Part shown: positions 1-9,169 of the stretch, piece after piece | Numbering within the stretch: the stretch's first letter is position 1 | Layout of the letters: the number at the start of each line of letters is the position of its first letter | NCBI GenBank assembly: GCA_026075535.2 | Contig: AP026539.1 | Span: 7,378,001-7,442,000, forward strand | DNA: 64,000 nt | Direction of reading: 5' to 3' | Origin: Tricholoma matsutake | Taxonomy: Eukaryota > Basidiomycota > Agaricomycetes > Agaricales > Tricholomataceae | Made by a program: the position numbers and the translations under genes | Notes under the pieces: generated by a model | Database searches by the model: none | What the model was told of the DNA's origin: nothing | What the model saw: only the letters and a program-made list of their open reading frames with translations

Positions 1-1
1 A

Positions 2-1000
2 GAGTCCAATGGTTATGATGCACTCATGGTCGTGGTAGACCATGGGCTTACGAAGGGGGTAATTTTTATCCCTTGCAGGAAAACTGTGGATGCATTAGGA
101 GTGGCCACCCTCTACCTAGACAATGTCTACAAACGATTTGGCCTCCCAGACAAGATCATCTCCAACAGAGACCCCAGATTCGCCTCACAGCTCTTCCAGG
201 AACTAGGAAGATTGCTTGGAATCAAGCTGACAATGAGCACAGCATACCATCCCCAGACCGATGGGGAGACAGAATGGGTGAATCAAGAAGTGGAGGTGTA
301 CCTGCGGATCTTCTGCTCAAACAACCAGGAGAACTGGAAGCACCTCCTCCCAACTGCGGAGTTCATGCACAACCAGAGGACGCACTCCATACAGAAGAAC
401 TCCCCATTCTACCTCATGATGGGCTATGAGCCCAAGGCGATCCCCCTCCTGTACTTGAAAATGAACATACCGGCTATCGAGAAGCAAATTGTCACACTGC
501 AATGAGCCCGAGATGAAGCGAAGGCAACTCACGAGTTAGCCAGACAGATGATGGCGGAAAGGACGACAAGACACTTCACCCCGTTCAAAGAAGGAGACAG
601 AGTGTGGCTAGAAGCAAAGAACCTCAAGACGATGCATGCAACGAGGAAGCTCGCACCAAAGAGAGAAGGACCATTCACCATTGACAAGGCCCTGAGCCCA
701 CTCTCCTACCGACTGAAGTTACCAGAACAGTGGAAAATACACCCGGTATTCCATGCGGCACTCCTTTCCCCATACAAAGAAACCGAAGCACACGGACCGA
801 ACTTCCCAGAACCACCGCCTGATCTAATAGAAGGCGAATCGGAGTACGAAGTGGAAGCGATCATCAGACACAGAAAGAAAGGAAGAACCATGCACTTCTT
901 AGTGAAGTGGGTTGGATACCCGACCTCGGAGAACTCATGGGAGCCCGAGGGAAACCTGACTAATGCCAAGAAAATCCTAGGGGCATATAAACAGCAATGA
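2..1000 (+). pseudogene. Ty3/gypsy chromovirus integrase-chromodomain fragment
   Basis: This is the 3' part of a gypsy pol polyprotein; the window edge cuts off its start. The reading frame is open from base 2 and shows the integrase core. The second catalytic Asp lies in ISNRDPRF, where SDRGxxF is usual, and the catalytic Glu region is YHPQTDGETEWVNQ. It continues through the GPY-like C-terminal region (KREGPFTIDKALSPLSYRL, HPVFHAALLSPY) and ends in a chromodomain (YEVEAIIRHRKKG, FLVKWVGYPTSENSWEPEGN). Chromodomains of chromoviruses steer integration to marked chromatin. A single in-frame TGA at 503-505 follows Gln and stands where Arg (CGA) would fit, so the copy is probably dead. The stop is seen; the CGA ancestry is inferred. 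The polypurine tract and 3' LTR follow at 1631. Confidence 0.93.
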
Positions 1001-1138
1001 CGGCTGTAGAACCCCCAAGACCAAAAACACCCATCAGACCAAAGAAATCACAGAATGCTCCCCCCCCCATCGACGCTTCACAGACCGAACCAACTATGAA
1101 ACACACCACCTGGACAAACGGTCATTGACCAACAACCA

Positions 1139-1591
1139 TTGATGAACATACTCCCAGGCAGACCCTCATGGGTATGCCCGCATGGGATTCCCTTCTGGAT
1201 AACAAGGGACGACTGGATAAGAAGGATGTCCTCGACCTGTCCCAAATGCTGCCTCTTTGCCTGGAGGAGCACAAAGGTGGACTACACCTGGGTGAGGACC
1301 CAATATGAAGAGTGGTGTTTTGAGGAAGAGCAAGATGGGGAAGACTACGTCTCGGAGGACTTCTGCATCAACCGGACAGGGCTTTGCCCTGGCATGAGGC
1401 CACTGGCAGGTGTGAGCAGACCCCTATGGATCGACCTCCAGTGGAACACCCACTACAATGAAGAGAGTGGATATAGCCTGGCAAGAAGGCTCCTGCTTGG
1501 AGAGCATGGAGAACTGGGAACCCTACTGCACTCCAACCGATTCCCTCAGACCCCAACCCACCCCACTTCCGGAGTGGAGAAAAGAAGATGA
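1139..1591 (+). CDS. Unrecognised ORF between gypsy pol and 3' LTR
   Basis: A 150-codon open frame lies between the chromodomain stop and the 3' LTR, on the same strand as pol. I do not recognise the product. It is rich in Trp, Cys and Arg, with a possible metal-binding cluster in the N-terminal third (CPHG then CPKCC) and no membrane segment. Its place outside gag-pol but inside the element makes it a candidate accessory protein. It could equally be a chance frame in untranslated sequence, since no splice or start context supports it strongly. The coding call is uncertain; the location inside the element is clear. Confidence 0.35.
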   Translation: MMNILPGRPSWVCPHGIPFWITRDDWIRRMSSTCPKCCLFAWRSTKVDYTWVRTQYEEWCFEEEQDGEDYVSEDFCINRTGLCPGMRPLAGVSRPLWIDLQWNTHYNEESGYSLARRLLLGEHGELGTLLHSNRFPQTPTHPTSGVEKRR

Positions 1592-1630
1592 TGATCGAAG
1601 TCAGTGACTTCGAAGATAGAGAGAGGGTGA

Positions 1631-2371
1631 TGTTACGATTTTCTGTTATCGTAACCCACGATGACCAGACGTACGCCGGCAAGACTGGGTACTTTAATTT
1701 TTCTTATTCGACTCGACTCACTTCTGATGGGAGACGCTTTGATGCATGGTGACTCCATGCACCCGAACCCACTCCCATGCATGCTGTGATACGACAGCCC
1801 TTTGACATGAGGTCCGTGACGTCGGACACTCACAATCGACATGCTGCGCCGCAGCATGTCCTTGACATCGGATCCTTGACATCGGATCCATAACATTGGA
1901 CACCTCATGCTAGGCATGAGGCTATTCTCTTATTGATCCCTGACATGCTGTGCCGCAGCACTCCATAACATCGGATGCCTCATGCAAGGCATGAGGCCTG
2001 TCTTTTCTATTGTTCTTTCTATTTATACTTGATAACAATCCTGCATTCTGATTGGACAATAGGTATCTTTGAACTGTATATAAGCTGTAGTAATACTACC
2101 TGTATTCCTCAGCTTGACCTAATTCAATCAACGGTCTTAGACTCAACCAGAACACTCGACAGCTTAGGAAGCCCCTAGCTGTGATAACTTGAACTCGACA
2201 GTTGGAAAGCCTCCAACTGTGATACACAAACCGACGGTCTACTCAGAAAGCCTCTGAGTACGGATAGCCATGACAACTTGAGGAAGTACCCAAGTGAAGG
2301 CAGGAAGCCCGATACACTAGGAAAGTCTCCTAGTGCAATATGAGACAGTTGGAAAGCCTCCAACTGTAACA
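1631..2371 (+). repeat. 3' LTR of the gypsy chromovirus, 741 bp
   Basis: The repeat starts TGTTACGATTTTC and ends CAACTGTAACA, giving a perfect 6-bp terminal inverted repeat (TGTTAC/GTAACA). It directly follows a purine-rich tract (AGATAGAGAGAGGGTGA). TATATAAG near 2079 may be the promoter. The partner 5' LTR lies outside the window, so the target duplication cannot be checked. The repeat is packed with stem-loops, annotated separately. Confidence 0.88.
1812..2367 (+). other. Array of stem-loops within the LTR
   Basis: Stem-loops lie at 1812-1827, 1838-1860 (11-bp arms, GACATGCTGCG), 1903-1921, 1946-1960 and 1977-1997. Six more follow at 2160-2181, 2198-2220, 2240-2260, 2276-2295, 2315-2335 and 2345-2367. 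In most of the last six the loop contains AAGCC or AAGTC, while the stems differ (for example ACAGTTGGA, TACTCAGA, CACTAGGA) yet pair perfectly. The hairpin at 2276-2295 has a shorter stem and a less typical loop. The hairpins are read directly; any function is unknown. Confidence 0.85.
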
Positions 2372-2961
2372 TATGAAGCCAAGGCTGAGTTAAAGACCTA
2401 TAGTTTTAACACAAATGATGCTAGTTCATCATTTGGGCCCCCTGCTTTGTGTTTGTTGGTTTGCATGGTCATGGTTGCAGACCAGGGTGGTGACGCATCA
2501 TTGTCGATGTTGTTGTTGTGGTCATGGGAAGTCTTCAGGCATATGGTGCCACTTTTGTTTTTGCGAGCACAAACATGACCACATGGTCTGTGTGCAGCCA
2601 CAGGGTATATAGTAAGTACCCACCCAAACGACTCCTTTTATGCTGGCTTGTCCCACTCTATGTAAATATAACTTAAATAGTAATAGAAGTATTTATATTT
2701 TGGTCTTTTAGATACTTATTTCTGTATTTTGTACCGAACGTATGCTATATATCTAGTAGTATAAACATGGCTAAAAGACTGGTTAAGACTGGTTTCAACT
2801 GGTCTTACATCGGTTTTTGTGAGTTTATGAAAGTGATCAACTGACAACCGAACCAATCCCAATATAGGGTGAACTGAGACTGACAGTTCAGTCTCTTGTG
2901 GTTAAGTTTGGTTAAGGGTCCAGTCTTTTTCCAGTCTTATAGACTGGACCCTTGAACACTA
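2372..2961. mobile_element. Right half of a hAT-like element (family A)
   Basis: This stretch matches the right half of the complete element at 9170-10988. Shared blocks include a TCATTTGGG palindrome, GACCACATGGTC, GCAGCCACAGGGTATATA and a run of ACTGGTC/GACCAGT-type subterminal repeats. It ends CCCTTGAACACTA, matching the family inverted repeat TAGTGTTTGA. The left half is not present here; the gypsy LTR abuts it at 2371, so gypsy probably inserted into it. CTAGAGAT at 2962-2969 would be the 8-bp target copy. Confidence 0.7.
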
Positions 2962-3339
2962 CTAGAGATCACCCACGGTGTTTAGAGCTCAATTATTGGG
3001 GCACAATTAGGGAACCAATGATGCAATTAAGGCAGAAAACAACAAAGGAGGCTTCTACTCTATGCCACACCATTGATTACAGAGGCCTCCAAGTCTACAA
3101 AATTGACATTGTCCAAGTCTTTTCCTCCATTCTGATCATCCTCTTCCTCAATTAAATAGCATGTTTTATTACAGGACCTACAGACCAAGTTTGCACCATA
3201 CTGGAATAGAAAAGGTGAGTTGTGTGTCATGGATTGAGTCCAAATGAACTCACCTGTTCCACTCCAGTCATTTGCTTGCATTGAGAATCTTGGAGGCAGT
3301 GTATCAACAACTGCAGTTTGTTGTTTGCTAGTGCATTGG
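2962..3339. other. No gene recognised
   Basis: This is the flank between two hAT-like elements. I see no convincing coding frame, RNA gene or repeat. The last 8 bp, TGCATTGG at 3332-3339, are the left target duplication of the next element. Confidence 0.6.
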
Positions 3340-4408
3340 TAGGGAATGTCACAGGTTGGGGTTTAGTAACCCTTGCCCAACCCGCACCTGTGATGCAGGC
3401 ACGGTGGGTTTTGTACCTTGTACCCTCATTGTTGTCATTGTTGTTGTTGTCCCCTCATTGTTGTCATTGTTGTCCCCTCGTTGTTGTCATTGTTGTCCCC
3501 TCATTGTTGTCATTGTTGTCCCCTTGTTGTTGTCATTGTTGTCCCCTTGTTGTTGTCATTGTTGTCCCCTCATTGTTGTTGACATTGTCCTCCCCTCTCC
3601 ACATTGTTGTTGTTGTTGAGTACCTGTGATCCACCCCATGAGCAGGGGCTTGCAGCGGTGTGGGGCAAGTGCTGGGTCAGCTTTGTCCTGTCATTGTCAG
3701 CATGGTCAGCAGTTCTAGTTAGTAGTTAAAAAAGTTTGTTAGTAACAAAAAATGAAACAGAAGGAAAAAACTTACCAACAGCCCAAGAGACGTTGTTTGA
3801 TGTCTCTTAGGCCTTTTTTGTTTGCCTTGCCTCCTCCTTGTTGTCTCCCCCTCCTCTCCCATCATTCCATCCTCATTCTGTTTTTGTTTTGTTTGGTGGT
3901 GGGGTTGCTGTTCTCTTGCCATTTTGTAGTTGATGGTGGTGGTTGGGGGTGCTTTCACGGTCCTGTAAGTGGCCACCACCATCATCCTGATGTTGTTTCA
4001 TTGTTATACATCAAAACCTATAAGACATGAAAAATATAAGTTAGTTGAAAAATAAAAAGCAAAGAATATATAAAAAGAAACTTACCAGGGGCCCAAACAA
4101 TGATAATGTCGTTTGGGCCCCTTTCTGTGGTTGGTTCTATGGGTAGGAGGAAGGGAGGAGGTGGCAGTGTCATCGAGAGTGGTGGTTGAAACATTGATGT
4201 GGTGAGCATACAAATATATAAACAATCAATGATCACTTTTAATGGGAACCCACATTTTGATCCCATATGGGTTTTGATACCCGTGGGTTATACCCAACCC
4301 ATGACCTGTACCTATCAGAACCCATACCCTTGTATATGGGTATGGGTTTTGATGGGTACAGGCATTGGTTGCCCTGAAAAACCCCAGGGTAGCCCATGAC
4401 ATTCCCTA
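3340..4408. mobile_element. hAT-like element, 1069 bp, 8-bp TSD TGCATTGG
   Basis: The ends are TAGGGAATGTCAC and TGACATTCCCTA, an inverted repeat beginning TAGGG. They are flanked by perfect 8-bp direct repeats TGCATTGG at 3332-3339 and 4409-4416. An 8-bp duplication with TA-G-rich ends is characteristic of hAT transposons. No transposase frame is visible, so it is non-autonomous. Inside are a 23-bp minisatellite, two minus-strand intron cassettes (introns near 3715-3777 and 4012-4086) and subterminal ACCCATACCC motifs near the right end. Confidence 0.88.
3431..3590. repeat. Minisatellite, 23-bp unit
   Basis: About six tandem copies of a CCCCTCATTGTTGTCATTGT-like unit with period 23. Since 23 is not a multiple of three, it does not encode a regular peptide repeat. 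The long frames drawn across it are composition artefacts. Confidence 0.85.
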
Positions 4409-5082
4409 TGCATTGGCAGATGACTCAGGTAAGCGCTTGTGATTGTTGTCATCACTGAGGATCTGGAGGACTTGAGTCAAGACAGAGATATCCCACCCAT
4501 GAAGATACATGCAAAGTCAATGTAGCCTCTATGGATGACAACCAAGACAATGATGACAGAGGCAACATGGAGATGGAGACAACAACAACAACATCAACCA
4601 GGGTGGATACAGAGGGCGAGAAGGGAGAACAAGGGGACAAGTGCAAGGCAAGGGCCCAAATGATGTGTCATTTGTCCCCTGGTATGTTTTTTTCTTCTTT
4701 GCTTTGTTTTATTCACTAACAGTATTTTTTCTTTCTTTAGAAGTAAACTACTTGCCATGACACCCACCACTGTGAGCCACTGCTCACAGGGTGGTGGATC
4801 CCCCACCTCATGCCTATGAGATGACACCCACACCTGCAAGCAACTTCTCACAGGGTGAATCCCTACCCCAGCCTTGATGACAATGACAGGATGACTGTCA
4901 CATCACCCCCTCTCACTCACATAAGCACACCACCCACCCCCAGCCTCATGAGCAACTGCTCATGGGGTGGATAGTGGGTGGACTGATGATGGCAATGACT
5001 GAGGGGGATGGGGATGATGCCAACACCAGGCCCAGGAGACAGGGGAACAATGACAAGACAGGGGACAACGACAAGAGGGGTA

Positions 5083-5465
5083 GTGTTGCCACAGCTTAAG
5101 CTGACTTAAGCCAAGGTTTTTTGCAATCTTGGGAAATAAATTACGTAAAATTACCAAAATATTTGAGGAGCTAGATCCCATCAAAAGCCGAGGGGTCCTC
5201 TGCCAACTCTAAGTGATTGGAGAAGCCTTTCCCGAGATATTTAAGCAGCTTTGAAACAGCTCAAGCCAAGCTTGAAGCCATTTCAGAGCCATTTCAAAGC
5301 CATTTAAATATCTCAGGAATGGCTTCTCCAATTGCTTAGAGTTGGCAGAGGACCCCTCAGCTTTTGATGGGATATAGCTCCTCAAATATTTTGGCAATTT
5401 TCCATAATTTATTTCCCAAGATAGCAAAAAACCTCGGCTTAAGTCAGCTTAAGCCATGGCAACAC
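5083..5465. mobile_element. Palindromic MITE, 383 bp, TA target duplication
   Basis: The terminal inverted repeats extend at least 150 bp and start GTGTTGCCA. TA dinucleotides flank both ends (5081-5082, 5466-5467), as expected for a Tc1/mariner-type MITE. It has split a run of GACAAGA-type minisatellite sequence that continues on both sides. No coding frame is present. Confidence 0.85.
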
Positions 5466-5539
5466 TAGATGGGGGAATGGCAACAAGACAGGGGACAATG
5501 ACAAGGTGGGGGAATGGTGACAAGATGGGGGGACAATGA

Positions 5540-5725
5540 CAAAACATAGGAACAGCAACAAGATGGGGGAACAGTGACAAGATGGGGGAACAGTGACAAG
5601 ATGGGGGAACAGTGACAAGATGGGGGAACAGTGACAAGATGGGGGAACAGTGACAAGATGGGGGAACAGTGACAAGATGGGGGAACAGTGACAAGATGGG
5701 GGAACAGTGACAAGATGGGGGAATG
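5540..5725. repeat. Minisatellite, 19-bp unit
   Basis: About eight near-identical tandem copies of GATGGGGGAACAGTGACAA with period 19, followed by a related GACAACAAGACAGGGGAAT run to about 5795. The period is not a multiple of three. Confidence 0.9.
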
Positions 5726-6260
5726 ACAACAAGACAGGGGAATGACAACAAGACAGGGGAATGACAACAAGACAGGGGAACGACAACAAGACAGGGGACG
5801 ACCACGAGAGAGGGGGACGACAATGACATGGGGGATGACACCACTACCATGGACACCAACACCAGGCCCAGGAGACACTTGTCTCCTGGGTATTTTTCTT
5901 TCTTTCTTTTCTCTGGCCCAGGGGACACACGTCTCCTGGACTGTGTCTTTTTCTTCTTTTCTTTTTTTCCTTTTTCTTCTTTTTTTCTTTTTGTTTCTCT
6001 GGTCTCATCTACTAGTACAATCCACCCCATGCCTATGAGTGCCTGTTCATAGGGTGGTTTGATAATTGTAGTCAAGTAAAAAATTAAATACATGTATTTT
6101 TATTAATATGACCCCTGAAGAAACCCATACCTGCCATGACCCATGGCTCATGACCCATGGGTTGTGGGTATGGGTAAGGCACAGGTATGGGTATGGGTAC
6201 ACTCAAGAGTACCTGTGGGTTACCCATGCAGATCCCTAGAGGCAGGGTGGACACAGTATA

Positions 6261-7700
6261 ATGTGCTGGACAGATGTTCTGCTTTCTGGGTTAATAACTG
6301 GGTGGATATGTACTCATATCAGACTATTTGGTAGCCCTACTATACAGTATAGACTGCTTTTTATGGACAAAAGCACCCTTAGAAGATGTGAGAGCTACCA
6401 GGGCAACACCAGGTGCCCTGAGGGCTCCAGGGGTCTCCTGAGAGTGGAATTGTCTCCCTGGGAAATGTGCCTGGCCCTGAGTCACCCCCAGGCACAAAGT
6501 GATTTTCCTGATGTCTCGACGTGCTTGCGACCTACTGTCTCTGCTCCCAGTACACCTGCACTGCACAGAACATCAGTTAATCACTCAGGTGCAGCCTCTG
6601 CACTGTCATGCTTGCCTACTGCCACGTCACCATTAATGCCAATTGCAGAAAGCAATGACAACAGTCCAAACACACCAACATTTGCGCATACAGCCACCCC
6701 ACTCTGCCAGCCCCAACTCGACTCTGATTCTTCCTCTGACTTCAGATACTTCGCTGCTCCTACAACTCACAGACCCCTCAGTATGTCCTTCATTCCAAAC
6801 CAAGTTGCCATTGTCAAACATGTACACCAATCCAAATTGCCCCCTCTCCTTGCCAGCGAGATCGATCCTGCTGTCATGCACACTTTTGAACTGGGTTGCC
6901 TTGACTTTTTTGACTGCAAAGAAATCAAGGAAGAAGACCAAGTATGCAAGATTCTTGGCTGCTTCAGGGACTCTCAGATCTGTGACTGGATTAGCGGTGA
7001 CCGCAACAGACTGTTGACACACTCTTTCTCTGAATTCATGGCTGAATTACAAGCAAACTACCTTGACCCAGACTGGGAGCCAACCATCTGCTGCTGAATT
7101 CTAGCTGCCACTCTAAAACAAAACCAATCCTTCTGGGATTGGTTTTCTCACATGCAGTCCCTTAACTCCCTCCTTGCCAACACAGCTTCTCACTTCTCTG
7201 ATGCATCACTATGTGAAAAACTGGAAGCTGGCTTGGACCCAGAACTTATGCACCATTGCAATGCCAATAAGGTGGACAAGATTTTGGTCTTGCGACCCTG
7301 GGCATTAGAAGTCAAACACTATGACAAGAACCAATGAGCCGACTTGAATCGTGCCCATGAAGTTATTAAAAAGTTGTCAATCAACATGAAGAGAACAGCA
7401 AACGGTGACACCACAACAATGGACCTGCTAATGCTGCGAGTTACACTGCAAATCCTCCAGCTGCAGTGACCACCACCATTGCAGGTACTAGCCAACGTCT
7501 GGCTGCCCTCACAGATGCTGAACATGATCAACTTGACTACAATAACAGCTGCCAAAAATGCTGTCAACTCAATGTTTACCACATCTCCAAAAATTGTCCA
7601 TATGGCTTCCCAATGTGGCAACCTACACTGGCCTCATCAATCATGCTGCCCAAGCCCCAGCAGTACCCACTCCTGCCATAACCAACTCCATTGCTACTGC
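6261..7700 (+). pseudogene. Gypsy gag remnant
   Basis: The Gag capsid region is seen in MHTFELGCLDFFDCKEIKEE, CWDWISGDR-like and FSEFMAELQANYL segments and continues after a stop as QNQSFWDWFSHMQSLNSLLA. Stops near 7097 and 7335 (TGA after Gln, where Arg is expected) break it. Downstream, CQKC then HISKNC resembles a retroviral zinc knuckle with CX2CX6HX4C spacing, two residues longer than the classic knuckle. The start codon is uncertain. Confidence 0.65.
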
Positions 7701-7899
7701 CCCCATTGCCAGCACAAGTGCAGCAACTGGATTGCAGAACAGATCTCGAGCTTGTCCAGTGGCTGCTGTTGGCTTGTGAGCAGATGACACCATGGCGATG
7801 TTTCCCTCTGCATTGTCAGCCTTGGGAGCTGGGTCTGATACAGAGGAGGAGGATGCTGACAAGGTAAGTGCACCCTTCCATGCTCCTCACCTCTGATGG

Positions 7900-9169
7900 A
7901 GGGCCTGTGTCAGTGGGCCTAACACAACTCTTCCCATTACTGTTCCCATGCTTCTGGACAATGGCGCTCATGTTGTCCTAATCCACACAGACCTAGTAAA
8001 CAAACTAGGGTTACACCACTGATGGCTGCCTGAACCAGAAACTGTTGATGCTGCTATGAAATCTTCAACTGCACTGTCTCGAACCACATTAACTGAGTGG
8101 GTTAAACTTTCTGTAACATCATCAGATGGACAATGGACATCTGGAACTGTATGCGCCCTTGCAGCTCTGCATCTCTGCACATCGATCATCCTTGGACTTC
8201 TGTTTTTAACACATAACTTCATTGTTACCAATCATGCTGCATGTACTTGTATAGACAAACAAAAGAATTATGACTTATTAAACCTGGAACCATTGCCACC
8301 ACTGAAATGTATGAAACCAAAACTAAAGGAACAACTGGAACAAGTATGCACAGACCACAAGCTTGGGCTGTCAGAACTGAAATATGTATTGAGTGCATGA
8401 AGGCAACTTATGTCCTTTGACTACATCAAACCTTTCAATGTTGCTGGGGCTGTGAATGCTCAGATCAAAACACTTTCACATCTAGCTGACTTAATGCACC
8501 ACGAAGACCAACTGAAAGCAGAGTTCCATGAAATCTTTGAACTGATACCACATGTGAACCAACTGCTGACAGAGGTCCAAGCATGGATAAAGTTGAAAAA
8601 TGCTGAACAGACAATCGAAACACAGACGTACCAACATCCATGCAAGTTCCATGAGGCATGGGGTATCTTAATCCAGAAACACCTTGATGCAGGACATATA
8701 TGACCATCAGCATCATCATGGGCATCACCTGCATTCATCATCCCCAAAGCTGATCCAACTGTCCTACCATGCTGGGCAAATGACTACCATAAACTGAACT
8801 CAAACACTGTCATAGACTCTCACCCACTACCCTGGATAGATGACATCCTGAATGACTGTGCCAAAGGAAAAATCTGGGTGACAATAGACATGACAGACAG
8901 TTTCTTCCAAACGAAAATGCATCCTGAGGACATACCATTAACTGCAGTATCAACCCCATTTGGACTGTACAAATGGCTGGTAATGCCAATGGGACTTTGT
9001 AATGCACCTGCCATTCACCAATGCAGGGTAACTGTGGTGCTATGTGAGTATATTGGCAAAATCTGCCATGTCTACTTAGACAACATTGTTGTGTGGTCAA
9101 ACTCAATTGAGGAACACCACTATAACATATGCATTATCCTCACTGCTCTCTGCAATGCCCACCTGTACT
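7900..9169 (+). pseudogene. Gypsy protease and reverse transcriptase, N-terminal part
   Basis: LLDNGAHVVLIHTDLVNKLG near 7955-8015 matches the aspartic protease region of gypsy elements, with DNGA in place of the usual D(S/T)GA. The reverse transcriptase follows, with PAFIIPKADPTV, VTIDMTDSFFQTKMHPED, TPFGLYKWLVMPMGLCNAPA and VYLDNIVVWSNSIEEH. The catalytic YxDD box reads YLDN, which would remove the second metal-binding Asp. A TGA at about 8701 breaks the frame before PSASSWASPAF. The frame stops where the hAT element has inserted, after NAHLY. Confidence 0.85.

Larger units (their letters stand above)
4417..6238. mobile_element. Composite hAT-like remnant, left end not found
   Basis: The right end reads GGGTTACCCATGCAGATCCCTA. 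Its complement starts TAGGG like the neighbouring hAT ends, and ACCCATACCC repeats precede it. No matching left end or 8-bp duplication was found, so the left boundary is arbitrary. Inside are two plus-strand intron cassettes: introns at about 4681-4740 (GTATGT, CACTAAC, TTTAG) and about 5888-6015. A MITE and a 19-bp minisatellite are also present. No transposase is visible. Confidence 0.5.

Noticed and set aside
3318..3629. Overlapping plus-strand ORFs rich in Ser, Leu and Cys
   Set aside because: Produced by the 23-bp minisatellite; the period is not a multiple of three.
4270..4400. Telomere-like GGGTA/TACCC repeats
   Set aside because: They are irregular subterminal motifs of hAT-like elements, not TTAGGG arrays, and recur at internal sites.
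5439..6093. Long minus-strand ORFs over the 5.5-kb repeat
   Set aside because: They are translations of the 19-bp minisatellite in several frames, with no domain or codon signal.
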